Of a DNA stretch of 13,505 bases, positions 7,388 to 13,425 are shown in pieces; position 1 is the first letter of the stretch, and each line of letters begins with the position of its first letter. Source of the stretch: Candidatus Bathyarchaeota archaeon (GTDB lineage: Archaea > Asgardarchaeota > Lokiarchaeia > Sigyniarchaeales > Sigyniarchaeaceae); assembly GCA_014729935.1 (NCBI GenBank), contig WJJB01000029.1, positions 1 to 13,505 on the forward strand, in the 5' to 3' direction. The notes under the pieces are model-generated. The model had not been told where the DNA came from, did not search any database, and saw nothing but the letters and a program-made list of their open reading frames with translations. Position numbers and translations under genes: made by a program.

Positions 7388-7402
7388 GATCTTGGAAAGA
7401 TC
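7388..7402. repeat. Short inverted repeat upstream of TIM
   Basis: GATCTT (7388-7393) and AAGATC (7397-7402) form a perfect 6-bp inverted repeat around GGA. It sits about 85 bases before the TIM start, just upstream of the T-rich run CTTTTTAG on the minus strand that could serve as TATA box. A regulator site or a transcript end hairpin are both possible; the sequence does not decide. Confidence 0.3.
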
Positions 7403-7470
7403 AATTCCTTGCTTTCGATTTGGTATCCTCATAATTGCAGATTATCGCTCCTATCCTTGGTCTATTGAGA

Positions 7471-7623
7471 ATGCCGAATGCGCTGAGCTCCCGGAAGTGC
7501 CTATGGTGCGAATCGGCTAACATCAAGCGTAATGGGCACGACACCGGAATATACCAAGTCCAAAAAGGGCAAGTCGCTTGGTGGCGGTGTTTTCGTTTCA
7601 CCGTTTTGTCATCCTTCATATAA
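7471..7623 (+). pseudogene. Remnant resembling a transposase N-terminal zinc ribbon
   Basis: The plus frame ending at TAA 7621-7623 reads RKCLWCESANIKRNGHDTG, then YQVQKGQVAWWRC. This resembles the N-terminal zinc ribbon of several insertion-sequence transposases (pattern C-x2-C-G-S-x-N-x2-K-N-G-x about 15-20 residues W-x-C-x2-C-G). Only three of the four cysteines remain: the second pair reads C-F-R-F, and the frame stops soon after. No DDE or other catalytic core follows, and I found no terminal inverted repeats or target duplication. I infer a decayed mobile-element fragment. The in-frame ATG at 7435 exists, so a short functional zinc-ribbon peptide is a weaker alternative. Confidence 0.4.
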
Positions 7624-7760
7624 CCAAGGGAAAGGGTCTCCCTAAAGGTTCTGTTGAACGTTAGGGAAGGGAAACTTGGTAAACCCGATGGATGTCCCGC
7701 ATTGAAAAACGCGGCATCCGAAATGTGAAGGACGGGGAAGGTCCAGCGGGCATGGAATGC
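7623..7760. other. Chain of hairpins, possible structured RNA or mobile-element end
   Basis: Between the transposase-like remnant and the next gene the sequence folds into consecutive hairpins. ACCAAG (7623-7628) pairs with CTTGGT (7675-7680). Nested inside, TCCCTAA (7639-7645) pairs with TTAGGGA (7661-7667), and inside that GTTC (7648-7651) with GAAC (7656-7659) around a TGTT loop. Next, GGATG-TC-CCGC (7690-7700) pairs with GCGGCATCC (7711-7719), leaving a two-base bulge. Then GGAC/GTCC (7730-7744) and GCAT/ATGC (7750-7760) follow. No known RNA family is recognised; RNase P and SRP signatures were looked for and not found. It could be a non-coding RNA, a hairpin-rich element end, or partly chance. 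Confidence 0.3.
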
Positions 7761-7836
7761 TGAAGAATGCGAATGTTCAATGGATTAAACGAACGATCTC
7801 GCACAATTCATATTGTTAATAATTTCAAAGAAACGA

Positions 7837-7850
7837 CATATTTATTTTAT
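7837..7850 (+). promoter_or_regulatory. TATA-like box before the zinc-ribbon gene
   Basis: CATATTTATTTTAT is an AT-rich TATA-type box about 35 bases before the ATG at 7880. Transcription starting about 25 bases after its centre would give a leader of roughly ten bases, in line with archaeal short-leader messages. It supports the small open frame downstream as a real gene. Confidence 0.45.
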
Positions 7851-7879
7851 CAAATCATTTCTATCATGATAAATATAGA

Positions 7880-8056
7880 ATGTTGAGTAGAAATGGAATG
7901 ACAAGATCTCAAAGAAGAGTGAATGCACAACAAGCAAGGGATGCCGTTAAAGGAACAGGATTCATTTGTGATGAATGTGGCGCGGATGTCGTTAGAATGG
8001 GCATAAAATTCATTTGTAATAAATGTGGATTGTCTCAGGATCAAGAAATCTCTTGA
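7880..8056 (+). CDS. Small zinc-ribbon protein (58 residues), family unknown
   Basis: ATG 7880 to TGA 8054-8056 encodes 58 residues. A basic N-terminal part, including MTRSQRRVNAQQARDAVKG, is followed by two knuckles, FICDECGADV (Cys30, Cys33) and FICNKCGLSQ (Cys46, Cys49), 12 residues apart. This C-x2-C ... C-x2-C layout is a zinc ribbon that should bind one zinc ion; with the basic tail it suggests contact with nucleic acid or ribosomes, or a small adaptor role. Both knuckles are intact and repeat the FIC-x2-CG wording, and a TATA-like box lies upstream, so I judge it a real gene. ATG 7898 (residue 7) is an alternative start. I cannot assign a family. Confidence 0.65.
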   Translation: MLSRNGMTRSQRRVNAQQARDAVKGTGFICDECGADVVRMGIKFICNKCGLSQDQEIS

Positions 8057-8115
8057 AGGAGAAGAATCGTAGAAAAAGGAAAAGATAGAAGATTTAATTA
8101 TTCATATAACGAGAG

Positions 8116-8173
8116 TGAGGGTACATTCGGGATCGGGAGGATACATTCGGGATTTCGAGAGGGTAAAATCGGG
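8116..8173. repeat. Tandem 20-base repeat containing ATTCGGG
   Basis: In the 150-base gap between the zinc-ribbon gene and tRNA-Glu, GAGGGTACATTCGGGAT and GAGGATACATTCGGGAT follow each other with a 20-base period (8116-8133 and 8136-8153). A decayed third copy, GAGGGTAAAATCGGG, follows at 8159-8173. The core heptamer ATTCGGG recurs in reverse orientation downstream of ftsZ. The rest of the gap (8057-8207) shows no gene. Confidence 0.5.
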
Positions 8174-8207
8174 TATTTCAACTATGCTTAAGGGAAGGAA
8201 AAGGAAT

Positions 8208-8285
8208 TGGTGCCTTGTACGGGATTTGAACCCGTGTCAAAAGGGTGAGAGCCTTTCATGCTGGGCCGCGCTACACTAACAAGGC
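8208..8285 (-). tRNA. tRNA-Glu (anticodon CTC), CCA encoded
   Basis: On the minus strand, from 8285 to 8208, all parts of a tRNA are present. The acceptor stem is GCCTTGT (8285-8279) paired perfectly with ACAAGGC (8218-8212), then discriminator A and an encoded CCA (8210-8208). The D arm reads TAGTGTAGCGCGGCCCAGCAT, as usual for archaeal tRNA-Glu. The anticodon stem is AAAGG/CCTTT around the loop CTCTCAC, anticodon CTC, decoding GAG. The T arm is ACGGG/CCCGT around TTCAAAT. There is no intron in the usual place after the anticodon. It lies 19 bases after the S17e stop on the same strand and may be cut from that transcript. Confidence 0.95.
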
Positions 8286-8304
8286 AAGAATCTAATTCAA
8301 GCCT

Positions 8305-8502
8305 TCAAGCTTCTGCCTGATCCTGCTTGATCAATTTGGTGATGTAACCCGCGATACGGTTTCTCAACCTTTTGGTCTTGATATCCGTGATTTGGTTCAA
8401 GATTTGCTTGTTTTCCTCGAAATTAACCGTGTATAAGTGTGGTTCTTTTTCAACCAACTCACGTGCAATGCGCTTGATGAAATCTGGTCTAACTTTTCCC
8501 AT
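8305..8502 (-). CDS. rps17e: 30S ribosomal protein S17e
   Basis: A 65-residue protein matching archaeal S17e along its whole length: MGKVRPDFIKRIARELVEK at the start and the family signature LRNRIAGYITKLI near the end, with NFEENKQIL between. S17e is part of the small ribosomal subunit in archaea and eukaryotes and absent from bacteria, so it is a strong domain marker. The size is typical of archaea. The ATG is at 8502. It is divergent from the membrane-anchored protein gene (92 bases between start codons) and is followed by tRNA-Glu 19 bases beyond its stop. Confidence 0.96.
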   Translation of the reverse strand: MGKVRPDFIKRIARELVEKEPHLYTVNFEENKQILNQITDIKTKRLRNRIAGYITKLIKQDQAEA

Positions 8503-8564
8503 TGTATCACGCTACTTTTCAAATTCAGTATTTTGTGAATAAATGGATAGAAAAATTAGTGGCG

Positions 8565-8573
8565 TTTAAATTT
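8565..8573 (+). promoter_or_regulatory. TATA box for the membrane-anchored protein gene
   Basis: TTTAAATTT centred about 26 bases before ATG 8595 is placed so that transcription would begin at the start codon itself. This supports a leaderless message and decides the start: the TTG at 8502 and other upstream codons would lie before the promoter. Confidence 0.55.
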
Positions 8574-8594
8574 TTCCTTAAGATTATACGTGTG

Positions 8595-10517
8595 ATGAGA
8601 CCTCACAAGGCATTTTCCCGTACCATGGCATTGGTATTACTACTAAGCATCATATTCCCTGCACTCGTGAATATCAAGCCATGCAACGCATCTTATGATT
8701 TGCAAATTGAAACAGTATGGATAAACGGGGAAGAAGCCCATGAAAATTCAATGGTAGATTTGCGCCTGAGAGATTATGTTTCGGTTACCGTTGAATATTT
8801 CAACCCATTCAACGAAAATAAAACATTTTATGATAGTTTTTGCATATGCTTGAAAAATAGCACTAACATAAACATAACGAGTAGCCCCATATACGATGAG
8901 ACCGGGACCGGGACCAATACCATTACCGTAGAATGGACTTTCTTCCTTGATCCTGCATATTGGACGTTGGAAGGTGGGCAGGAAAATGGTCAGATAGTGC
9001 TAGATATCAGATCTGATAGACCTCATGAGCAAACTTATGGTATTCGTGTGTTACCCGAACAGGTCGAACTCCAACAAACTGGCAAGTTACTGGTAAATGA
9101 TTCACTGGGACGAATGGATGACCTGATATTGACCTATGAACTTCATAGCCTGCAGGATCCAAGTTACATTCACGGCGGCATGCACGTGGAATGTTCCATC
9201 ATCGACCAACAGGATGAATTGCTTCACGAGGAAACATTCATCGCCAACGCGTGGGGAGTAGTGCAGGTCTACATAGACCGGTGTTACCTGGTACACTTGG
9301 AGGAAAACCGGATGCTGCTTGAATACACGGAAAGCATGCTCATCGAGAATTTTAACCTTGAAATCCATCTACATGACCTGATAAACCGGACATGGATGGA
9401 TGCCATCATCGATGACATTCACGAAACCGTGGATCGGGAACTACAATTAGACATGGAAATATTCACGGGGATTGAATTTCCGGAATTATGCCTTCACGAC
9501 GTCCTCATGAACTATACCGTCCTTGAAGATGGGATCGTGTCCAGGACTGGTTCATTCTTCCAAGATCTAGGTGAATTGATAACATTTACTTTCACTGAAT
9601 CCGAATATGAAAACTTGGAAGATGTTCATCTCACCATCGAATGTGAAGGAAATTTCATGGTAATGCAGCATGTTATTGATATTTCATTGGTCGACGTGAT
9701 CAGCCGCACTTACCTGATTCCCACGTTAATCAACCTGGATGAAATCCGCAATGATTTCACATCTAGCAATGTCATCATATTTGTCCGCCTTCAGAGTGCT
9801 GCACCAGGGATAAACTTGGCGAATATAGCAACTTCATTTGAATGGATCGATGATCTTGATCACGTTATAGATGAAATAGATGTCATCACGAATGATTCCG
9901 GCACGTGTGAAGTTACCATTCCCGAGCAAATCTTGGTGTCCATAAATAACTATGCATTACGCGTGAACGTGGAGGGATGCATGAAATATATCTCTTTAAA
10001 CGAGATATTATCAATGGATGCATTTTCCGATAGAAATAGTCTAGATGTAAAGGCCTTGAACGAAACTGGACCGATTACATTGGACCGCCGTGGGGAGGCA
10101 TTCCTCGGGTTCAAGGTGGTAGTGAACAGGAATAATCACTCGTATCCTTGCCATACCGTTTTTCATTACGAGATTCGTCAACTCGGGGGTAACTTGATAG
10201 AGAATTCCATGAGCACGACCAATGGAAATGGTTTCGTGGAAATCGAATTGCCAGTAAAAGCCCTGAAACCAGAAAAACAATACTTGGTTAAAATAACAAT
10301 TGATGCAAGCTTATCATACAAGAATGGTTCTTTCACGTTTTCCCTGGATACTGTACAGATCATGCACTACAATCAACTCTCGGGGCCTGGGTTATTTGCC
10401 TTGGTGTTTTCGATCATTGGGCTATCGAGTATCTGTCTCTATTTGCCTATTAAGAAGAAGGTCATGGAACGCGTTATCTCGAAGAATAAATTCCATGTCA
10501 CCGTTTCCATGCCATGA
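8595..10517 (+). CDS. Secreted, C-terminally membrane-anchored protein, function unknown
   Basis: From ATG 8595 the product has 640 residues. Residues 1-33 are a signal peptide: basic MRPHKAFSRT, the hydrophobic core MALVLLLSIIFPALV, then a small-residue end near CNAS. The body (about 34-595) is acidic, rich in Ile/Thr/Asn and alternating strands, with many N-x-S/T sites, and looks like several Ig-like or beta-sandwich domains outside the cell. A single membrane segment at about 599-619 (GLFALVFSIIGLSSICLYLP) is followed by a short basic tail (IKKKVMERVISKNK), giving an outside body and inside tail. I recognise no family or catalytic motif. A cell-surface or adhesion role is inference. It precedes ftsZ in the same direction but has its own promoter and terminator. 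Confidence 0.85.
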   Translation: MRPHKAFSRTMALVLLLSIIFPALVNIKPCNASYDLQIETVWINGEEAHENSMVDLRLRDYVSVTVEYFNPFNENKTFYDSFCICLKNSTNINITSSPIYDETGTGTNTITVEWTFFLDPAYWTLEGGQENGQIVLDIRSDRPHEQTYGIRVLPEQVELQQTGKLLVNDSLGRMDDLILTYELHSLQDPSYIHGGMHVECSIIDQQDELLHEETFIANAWGVVQVYIDRCYLVHLEENRMLLEYTESMLIENFNLEIHLHDLINRTWMDAIIDDIHETVDRELQLDMEIFTGIEFPELCLHDVLMNYTVLEDGIVSRTGSFFQDLGELITFTFTESEYENLEDVHLTIECEGNFMVMQHVIDISLVDVISRTYLIPTLINLDEIRNDFTSSNVIIFVRLQSAAPGINLANIATSFEWIDDLDHVIDEIDVITNDSGTCEVTIPEQILVSINNYALRVNVEGCMKYISLNEILSMDAFSDRNSLDVKALNETGPITLDRRGEAFLGFKVVVNRNNHSYPCHTVFHYEIRQLGGNLIENSMSTTNGNGFVEIELPVKALKPEKQYLVKITIDASLSYKNGSFTFSLDTVQIMHYNQLSGPGLFALVFSIIGLSSICLYLPIKKKVMERVISKNKFHVTVSMP

Positions 10518-10530
10518 CATTATCTCACGA

Positions 10531-10559
10531 TATCATCCAGATGATAGGTGGCTTTTTTT
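10531..10559 (+). terminator. Hairpin and T7 terminator after the membrane-anchored protein gene
   Basis: TATCATC (10531-10537) pairs with GATGATA (10540-10546), and the hairpin is followed after a few bases by a run of seven T (10553-10559). It starts 14 bases after the stop codon. The T-run followed by CAAAT may also serve as the promoter region of ftsZ, whose start lies about 35 bases on. Confidence 0.6.
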
Positions 10560-10592
10560 CAAATAGGTCAGCAATGAAAGATAGTGATAACG

Positions 10593-11684
10593 ATGAGAAC
10601 GCTGATCGAGCAAGCTATAAAAAATAAGCGAGAACGGCGCGTGAAAGTACCAGTAGGTTCTGCAAAGATCTTGATCATCGGTGCTGGTGGAGCGGGGAAT
10701 AACACGGTTGACAGATTGATGAAGATAGGCATCAGGGGTGCAGAATGCATAGCAATAAATACCGATCAGCAACACCTCAATTTCATCCGGGCGCATCAAA
10801 AAATTCTCATTGGTGAAAAGATCACTCGTGGGTTGGGTGCAGGAGGCCACCCGGAGGTTGGTACAGCTGCAGCTGAAGAATCGAGACATATGCTGAAGGA
10901 TACCATTGATGGAGCGGATCTTGTTTTCATTACTTGTGGTGAGGGTGGTGGCACGGGTTCTGGTAGCGCACCGGTGATCGGCGAGATTGCAAAGGAAGCA
11001 GGTTCCATTGTTGTTGGTGTTGTGACATTACCGTTTAAATCAGAAGGTATCAGGGTTGAAAAGGCAAAGCGTTCAATAAGAGACCTCAGGGAAAATGTAG
11101 ACACGCTCGTGGTTATTGATAACAATAAATTATTGGATATTGCACCTGATCTTCCCATTGACGAAGCTTTCAGCATCGCCGACGAAGTTCTTGCAACCAT
11201 GGTAAAGGGCATAACTGAAACAATCGCAATCCCCTCCTTGATAAACCTTGATTATGCAGACGTTCGAACGACTTTATGTTCAGGGGGTGTTGCCATTGTT
11301 GGAATCGGGGAATCTGAAGATGCAAGTAACAAGGCAAGAAATGCCATCGAGGACGCATTTAGCTCTCCACTACTAGAGGTGGATATTGCAGGCGCAAAAG
11401 GTGCTTTAATCCATGTTACTGGGGGTAGAAGCATGAGCTTGCGTGATGCAAACCAGGTGGCAGATCTAATTCGGGAAAAACTTGATAAGAATGCAATGGT
11501 CATTTGGGGCGCCAGGGTAGATCCATCGTTAGGAGAAACGCTACGAGTGATGTTACTTGTAACTGGAGTTAAGTCTCCCCAAGTATTGGGGCCGGTAGAA
11601 AACCGGTTCATGGCAAACCAAAACCCACAGGTGCCGATGAAAAAATTTAAACTGTCGGATATTGAAAATCTCCCTGATTTCTAA
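10593..11684 (+). CDS. ftsZ: Cell division GTPase FtsZ
   Basis: A 363-residue tubulin-like GTPase that polymerises into the cytokinetic ring. GAGGAGNNTVDRL (30-42) is the first nucleotide loop, and INTDQQHL (55-62) and the LGAGGHPEVG loop (81-90) follow. The tubulin signature reads GGGTGSG (118-124) instead of the usual GGGTGTG, a conservative Thr-to-Ser change. The catalytic T7 loop is intact at NLDYADV (218-224), including Asp220 and Asp223. After KGALIHVTGG and VIWGARVDP, a short linker leads to a C-terminal tail, KFKLSDIENLPDF, probably the binding peptide for membrane tethers. Wording such as AINTDQQHL and PSLINLDYADV is that of archaeal FtsZ. A GTG at 10584 would add three residues. The message is short-leadered or leaderless. 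Confidence 0.96.
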   Translation: MRTLIEQAIKNKRERRVKVPVGSAKILIIGAGGAGNNTVDRLMKIGIRGAECIAINTDQQHLNFIRAHQKILIGEKITRGLGAGGHPEVGTAAAEESRHMLKDTIDGADLVFITCGEGGGTGSGSAPVIGEIAKEAGSIVVGVVTLPFKSEGIRVEKAKRSIRDLRENVDTLVVIDNNKLLDIAPDLPIDEAFSIADEVLATMVKGITETIAIPSLINLDYADVRTTLCSGGVAIVGIGESEDASNKARNAIEDAFSSPLLEVDIAGAKGALIHVTGGRSMSLRDANQVADLIREKLDKNAMVIWGARVDPSLGETLRVMLLVTGVKSPQVLGPVENRFMANQNPQVPMKKFKLSDIENLPDF

Positions 11685-11700
11685 CATTCCCTTTTGTCAC

Positions 11701-11750
11701 TCGGGGGTTATATTCCCGATTAGACAAATCCCGAATGGTTAAACCCGAAT
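11701..11750. repeat. CCCGA(A)T motif cluster downstream of ftsZ
   Basis: Three related motifs, CCCGAT (11715), CCCGAAT (11730) and CCCGAAT (11744), lie 14-15 bases apart, preceded by TCGGGGG at 11701 that can pair with TCCCGA. The heptamer is the reverse complement of the ATTCGGG in the tandem repeat near 8.1 kb. CACTGGAA (11751-11758) follows directly and matches part of the mini-ORB origin motif of some archaea. Confidence 0.4.
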
Positions 11751-11758
11751 CACTGGAA

Positions 11759-11939
11759 GGTTCAAAAATTCCGTCCTCCGTTCTACTTTATTTAATCTCA
11801 AGTTCTTTTTTTCCAAGATGTAAACCATTCACGTGAATCATTGCATAGGCATCATTACACTAAATATCAAGGGAGAATCTTGAAATATATCAAGGATCAT
11901 GCACGAAATAATTATTCCCGTAATGCAAGATGAAATAAA
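11759..11939 (+). promoter_or_regulatory. Promoter and repeat-rich region before the orc1/cdc6 gene
   Basis: This AT-rich stretch contains a perfect 12-base palindrome, ATTCACGTGAAT (11827-11838), and a direct repeat ATATCAAGG (11864-11872 and 11887-11895). An inverted TCAAG/CTTGA pair lies between these copies. AAATAATTATT near 11905-11915 is the likely TATA box, about 30 bases before ATG 11940. Archaeal initiator genes often lie beside their origin, so origin elements or autoregulatory operators are both plausible; neither is shown by the sequence alone. Confidence 0.4.
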
Positions 11940-13121
11940 ATGATTGATCTCATCAAGGAAGCCATGAATGAAAAAACCGTGTTCATAGATGAATCAAAAT
12001 TGAACACCAATTTCGTACCAAAGAAATTGATTCACCGGGAACAAGAATTCAAGGATCTTACTAGAATCTTCCTTCCCATGCTCAGGGATCCTGATTTTTC
12101 CCAGAAAAATGTCCTGATTACTGGAAATAATGGAACTGGAAAAACTGCATTAACCAAGCGATTTGGTATTTCTTTTGAAGAAATTTCTAAAGATTTTAAC
12201 TTTAACGTGAAATACATTCATGCTAATTGCCGCCTGAAAAAATCTAACTATATTATCATGCAACATATACTCCATGAGTTCCTGCCAGAATTTCCCCAAC
12301 GGGGTTTCTCACTTTACGAAATCATCAGGATGTTGAAGGATATCATTGAAAACCAAGATGTTCATCTAATCATTACCCTTGATGAATTGAATTTCTTGGA
12401 TGTCCACGATGACAACTTGATCTACATTTTAAATCGACTTGGAGACGAAGAATTGAGAACACGTGGAAGGATTTCGATAATTGGGATTGAAAAAAATCTT
12501 AACTTCATCAAAGGCCTCGATCTAAGTACTCTCTCCTCATTTCAATATAACATCATACCGCTCATGCCATATTCTCCAGACCAGGTCTTTGACATCCTGA
12601 AAGCAAGAGCAACCATGGCATTGAAACCCGATGCCATTACTGCAGAAATATTACAGTACATTGCAAACGTGACATCTAGGAGTGGAGATATGAGATATAC
12701 CTTGGAATTACTTTATCGAGCAGGAAAATATGCAGATCAAAAGCAACTTGAACGAATCAATCCAGAATGCATCAGGTATGCTCAAGCTAATACTTTCGAG
12801 AATTTTGATTTTAATTCACTCTCAATCCTGCCTGAAAACGAGAAAATAATGCTCCTCTCCATTGCGCGCTACCTCAAGCTCACCAAGAAAAGTTACATGA
12901 CCATCACCGAGTTCAAGCAACATTATCAGCTCATCTGCGAGGAGATGAATAAAGAACCTCTCGGGAAATCATACATGTACAAGCTACTAGGACATTTGGA
13001 CGAATGTGAATTCATCTCTCTTGAAGCTCCGCGTTCCAAAAAGCGGGGAGAAGTAACGAAGATAATGGTGGATGTAATACCCGTGGAGATATTGGAAGCT
13101 AAATTAGAAGCAATGCTGTGA
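11940..13121 (+). CDS. cdc6: Orc1/Cdc6-family replication initiator
   Basis: A 393-residue AAA+ protein with C-terminal winged helix, the archaeal counterpart of Orc1 and Cdc6 that binds origins and loads the MCM helicase. FVPKKLIHREQEFKDL (25-40) is the family's N-terminal box. Walker A is GNNGTGKT (62-69) and Walker B ITLDEL, with Asp148 and Glu149. The sensor 1 area is IIGIEKNLNF, and sensor 2 is SGDMRYTLELL with Arg252. NIIPLMPYSPDQVFDILKAR fits the conserved lid region. The segment before it, DLSTLSS, lacks the Arg of the usual DPRVxSS. Residues about 295-385 form the winged helix. Length is standard. It is more diverged than typical Orc1-1, so it may be a secondary paralogue. The next gene starts seven bases later, indicating an operon. 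Confidence 0.92.
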   Translation: MIDLIKEAMNEKTVFIDESKLNTNFVPKKLIHREQEFKDLTRIFLPMLRDPDFSQKNVLITGNNGTGKTALTKRFGISFEEISKDFNFNVKYIHANCRLKKSNYIIMQHILHEFLPEFPQRGFSLYEIIRMLKDIIENQDVHLIITLDELNFLDVHDDNLIYILNRLGDEELRTRGRISIIGIEKNLNFIKGLDLSTLSSFQYNIIPLMPYSPDQVFDILKARATMALKPDAITAEILQYIANVTSRSGDMRYTLELLYRAGKYADQKQLERINPECIRYAQANTFENFDFNSLSILPENEKIMLLSIARYLKLTKKSYMTITEFKQHYQLICEEMNKEPLGKSYMYKLLGHLDECEFISLEAPRSKKRGEVTKIMVDVIPVEILEAKLEAML

Positions 13122-13128
13122 TGGATGC

Positions 13129-13425
13129 ATGATGGAAAAAAATAGAAATTCATGGGTGGATATCAAGGCGGAGGATTTACTAGCGACAAAACTGCGCGTC
13201 AAGATCATCAATATATTAGCCCGGTGTAAAGAAATAAACATTTCTGGGCTTGTAAAAAAAGCCAGATCTAATCACGCAGAAGTAATGAAACAAGTCGAAT
13301 ATTTCAAGAAGATAGGCCTCGTGGATGAAAAATATTATGGAAGAATTCATATTATTCGGATAAAGAGCAATAAGCTATTGGGAAAAATTCTGATCGATTT
13401 CTTCAAGATGTTCAAAGAACCGTAA
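13129..13425 (+). CDS. Small winged-helix DNA-binding protein
   Basis: A 98-residue basic protein built as a single winged helix-turn-helix: LRVKIINILARCKEINISGL (helices 1-2), then HAEVMKQVEYFKKIGLVDEK (recognition helix and following turn), then the wing strand GRIHIIRIKS. The C-terminal helix ILIDFFKMF may mediate dimer contact. The plan is that of ArsR/MarR-like archaeal transcription regulators, but no family-specific sensor residue or cysteine pair is visible, so the ligand is unknown. It starts seven bases after the orc1/cdc6 stop and is probably co-transcribed; a role in regulating that operon is inference. The ATG at 13132 directly after the first is an equal start candidate. Confidence 0.75.
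   Translation: MMEKNRNSWVDIKAEDLLATKLRVKIINILARCKEINISGLVKKARSNHAEVMKQVEYFKKIGLVDEKYYGRIHIIRIKSNKLLGKILIDFFKMFKEP

Noticed and set aside
7401..7619. Minus-strand 72-codon frame opposite the zinc-ribbon remnant
   Set aside because: Composition looks like antisense shadow, and the plus frame has the recognisable cysteine motif.
7640..7800. RNase P RNA or SRP RNA, suggested by GGGGAAGGTCC and the many hairpins
   Set aside because: The second conserved RNase P region and the SRP helix 8 loop are not found, and the span is too short for either RNA.
8502..8594. Longer N-terminus of the membrane-anchored protein from TTG 8502
   Set aside because: It would start before the TATA box at 8565 and bury the signal peptide; ATG 8595 gives a proper signal sequence.
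10041..10363. Minus-strand frames opposite the surface-protein gene
   Set aside because: Antisense to a long continuous coding frame with signal peptide and membrane anchor.
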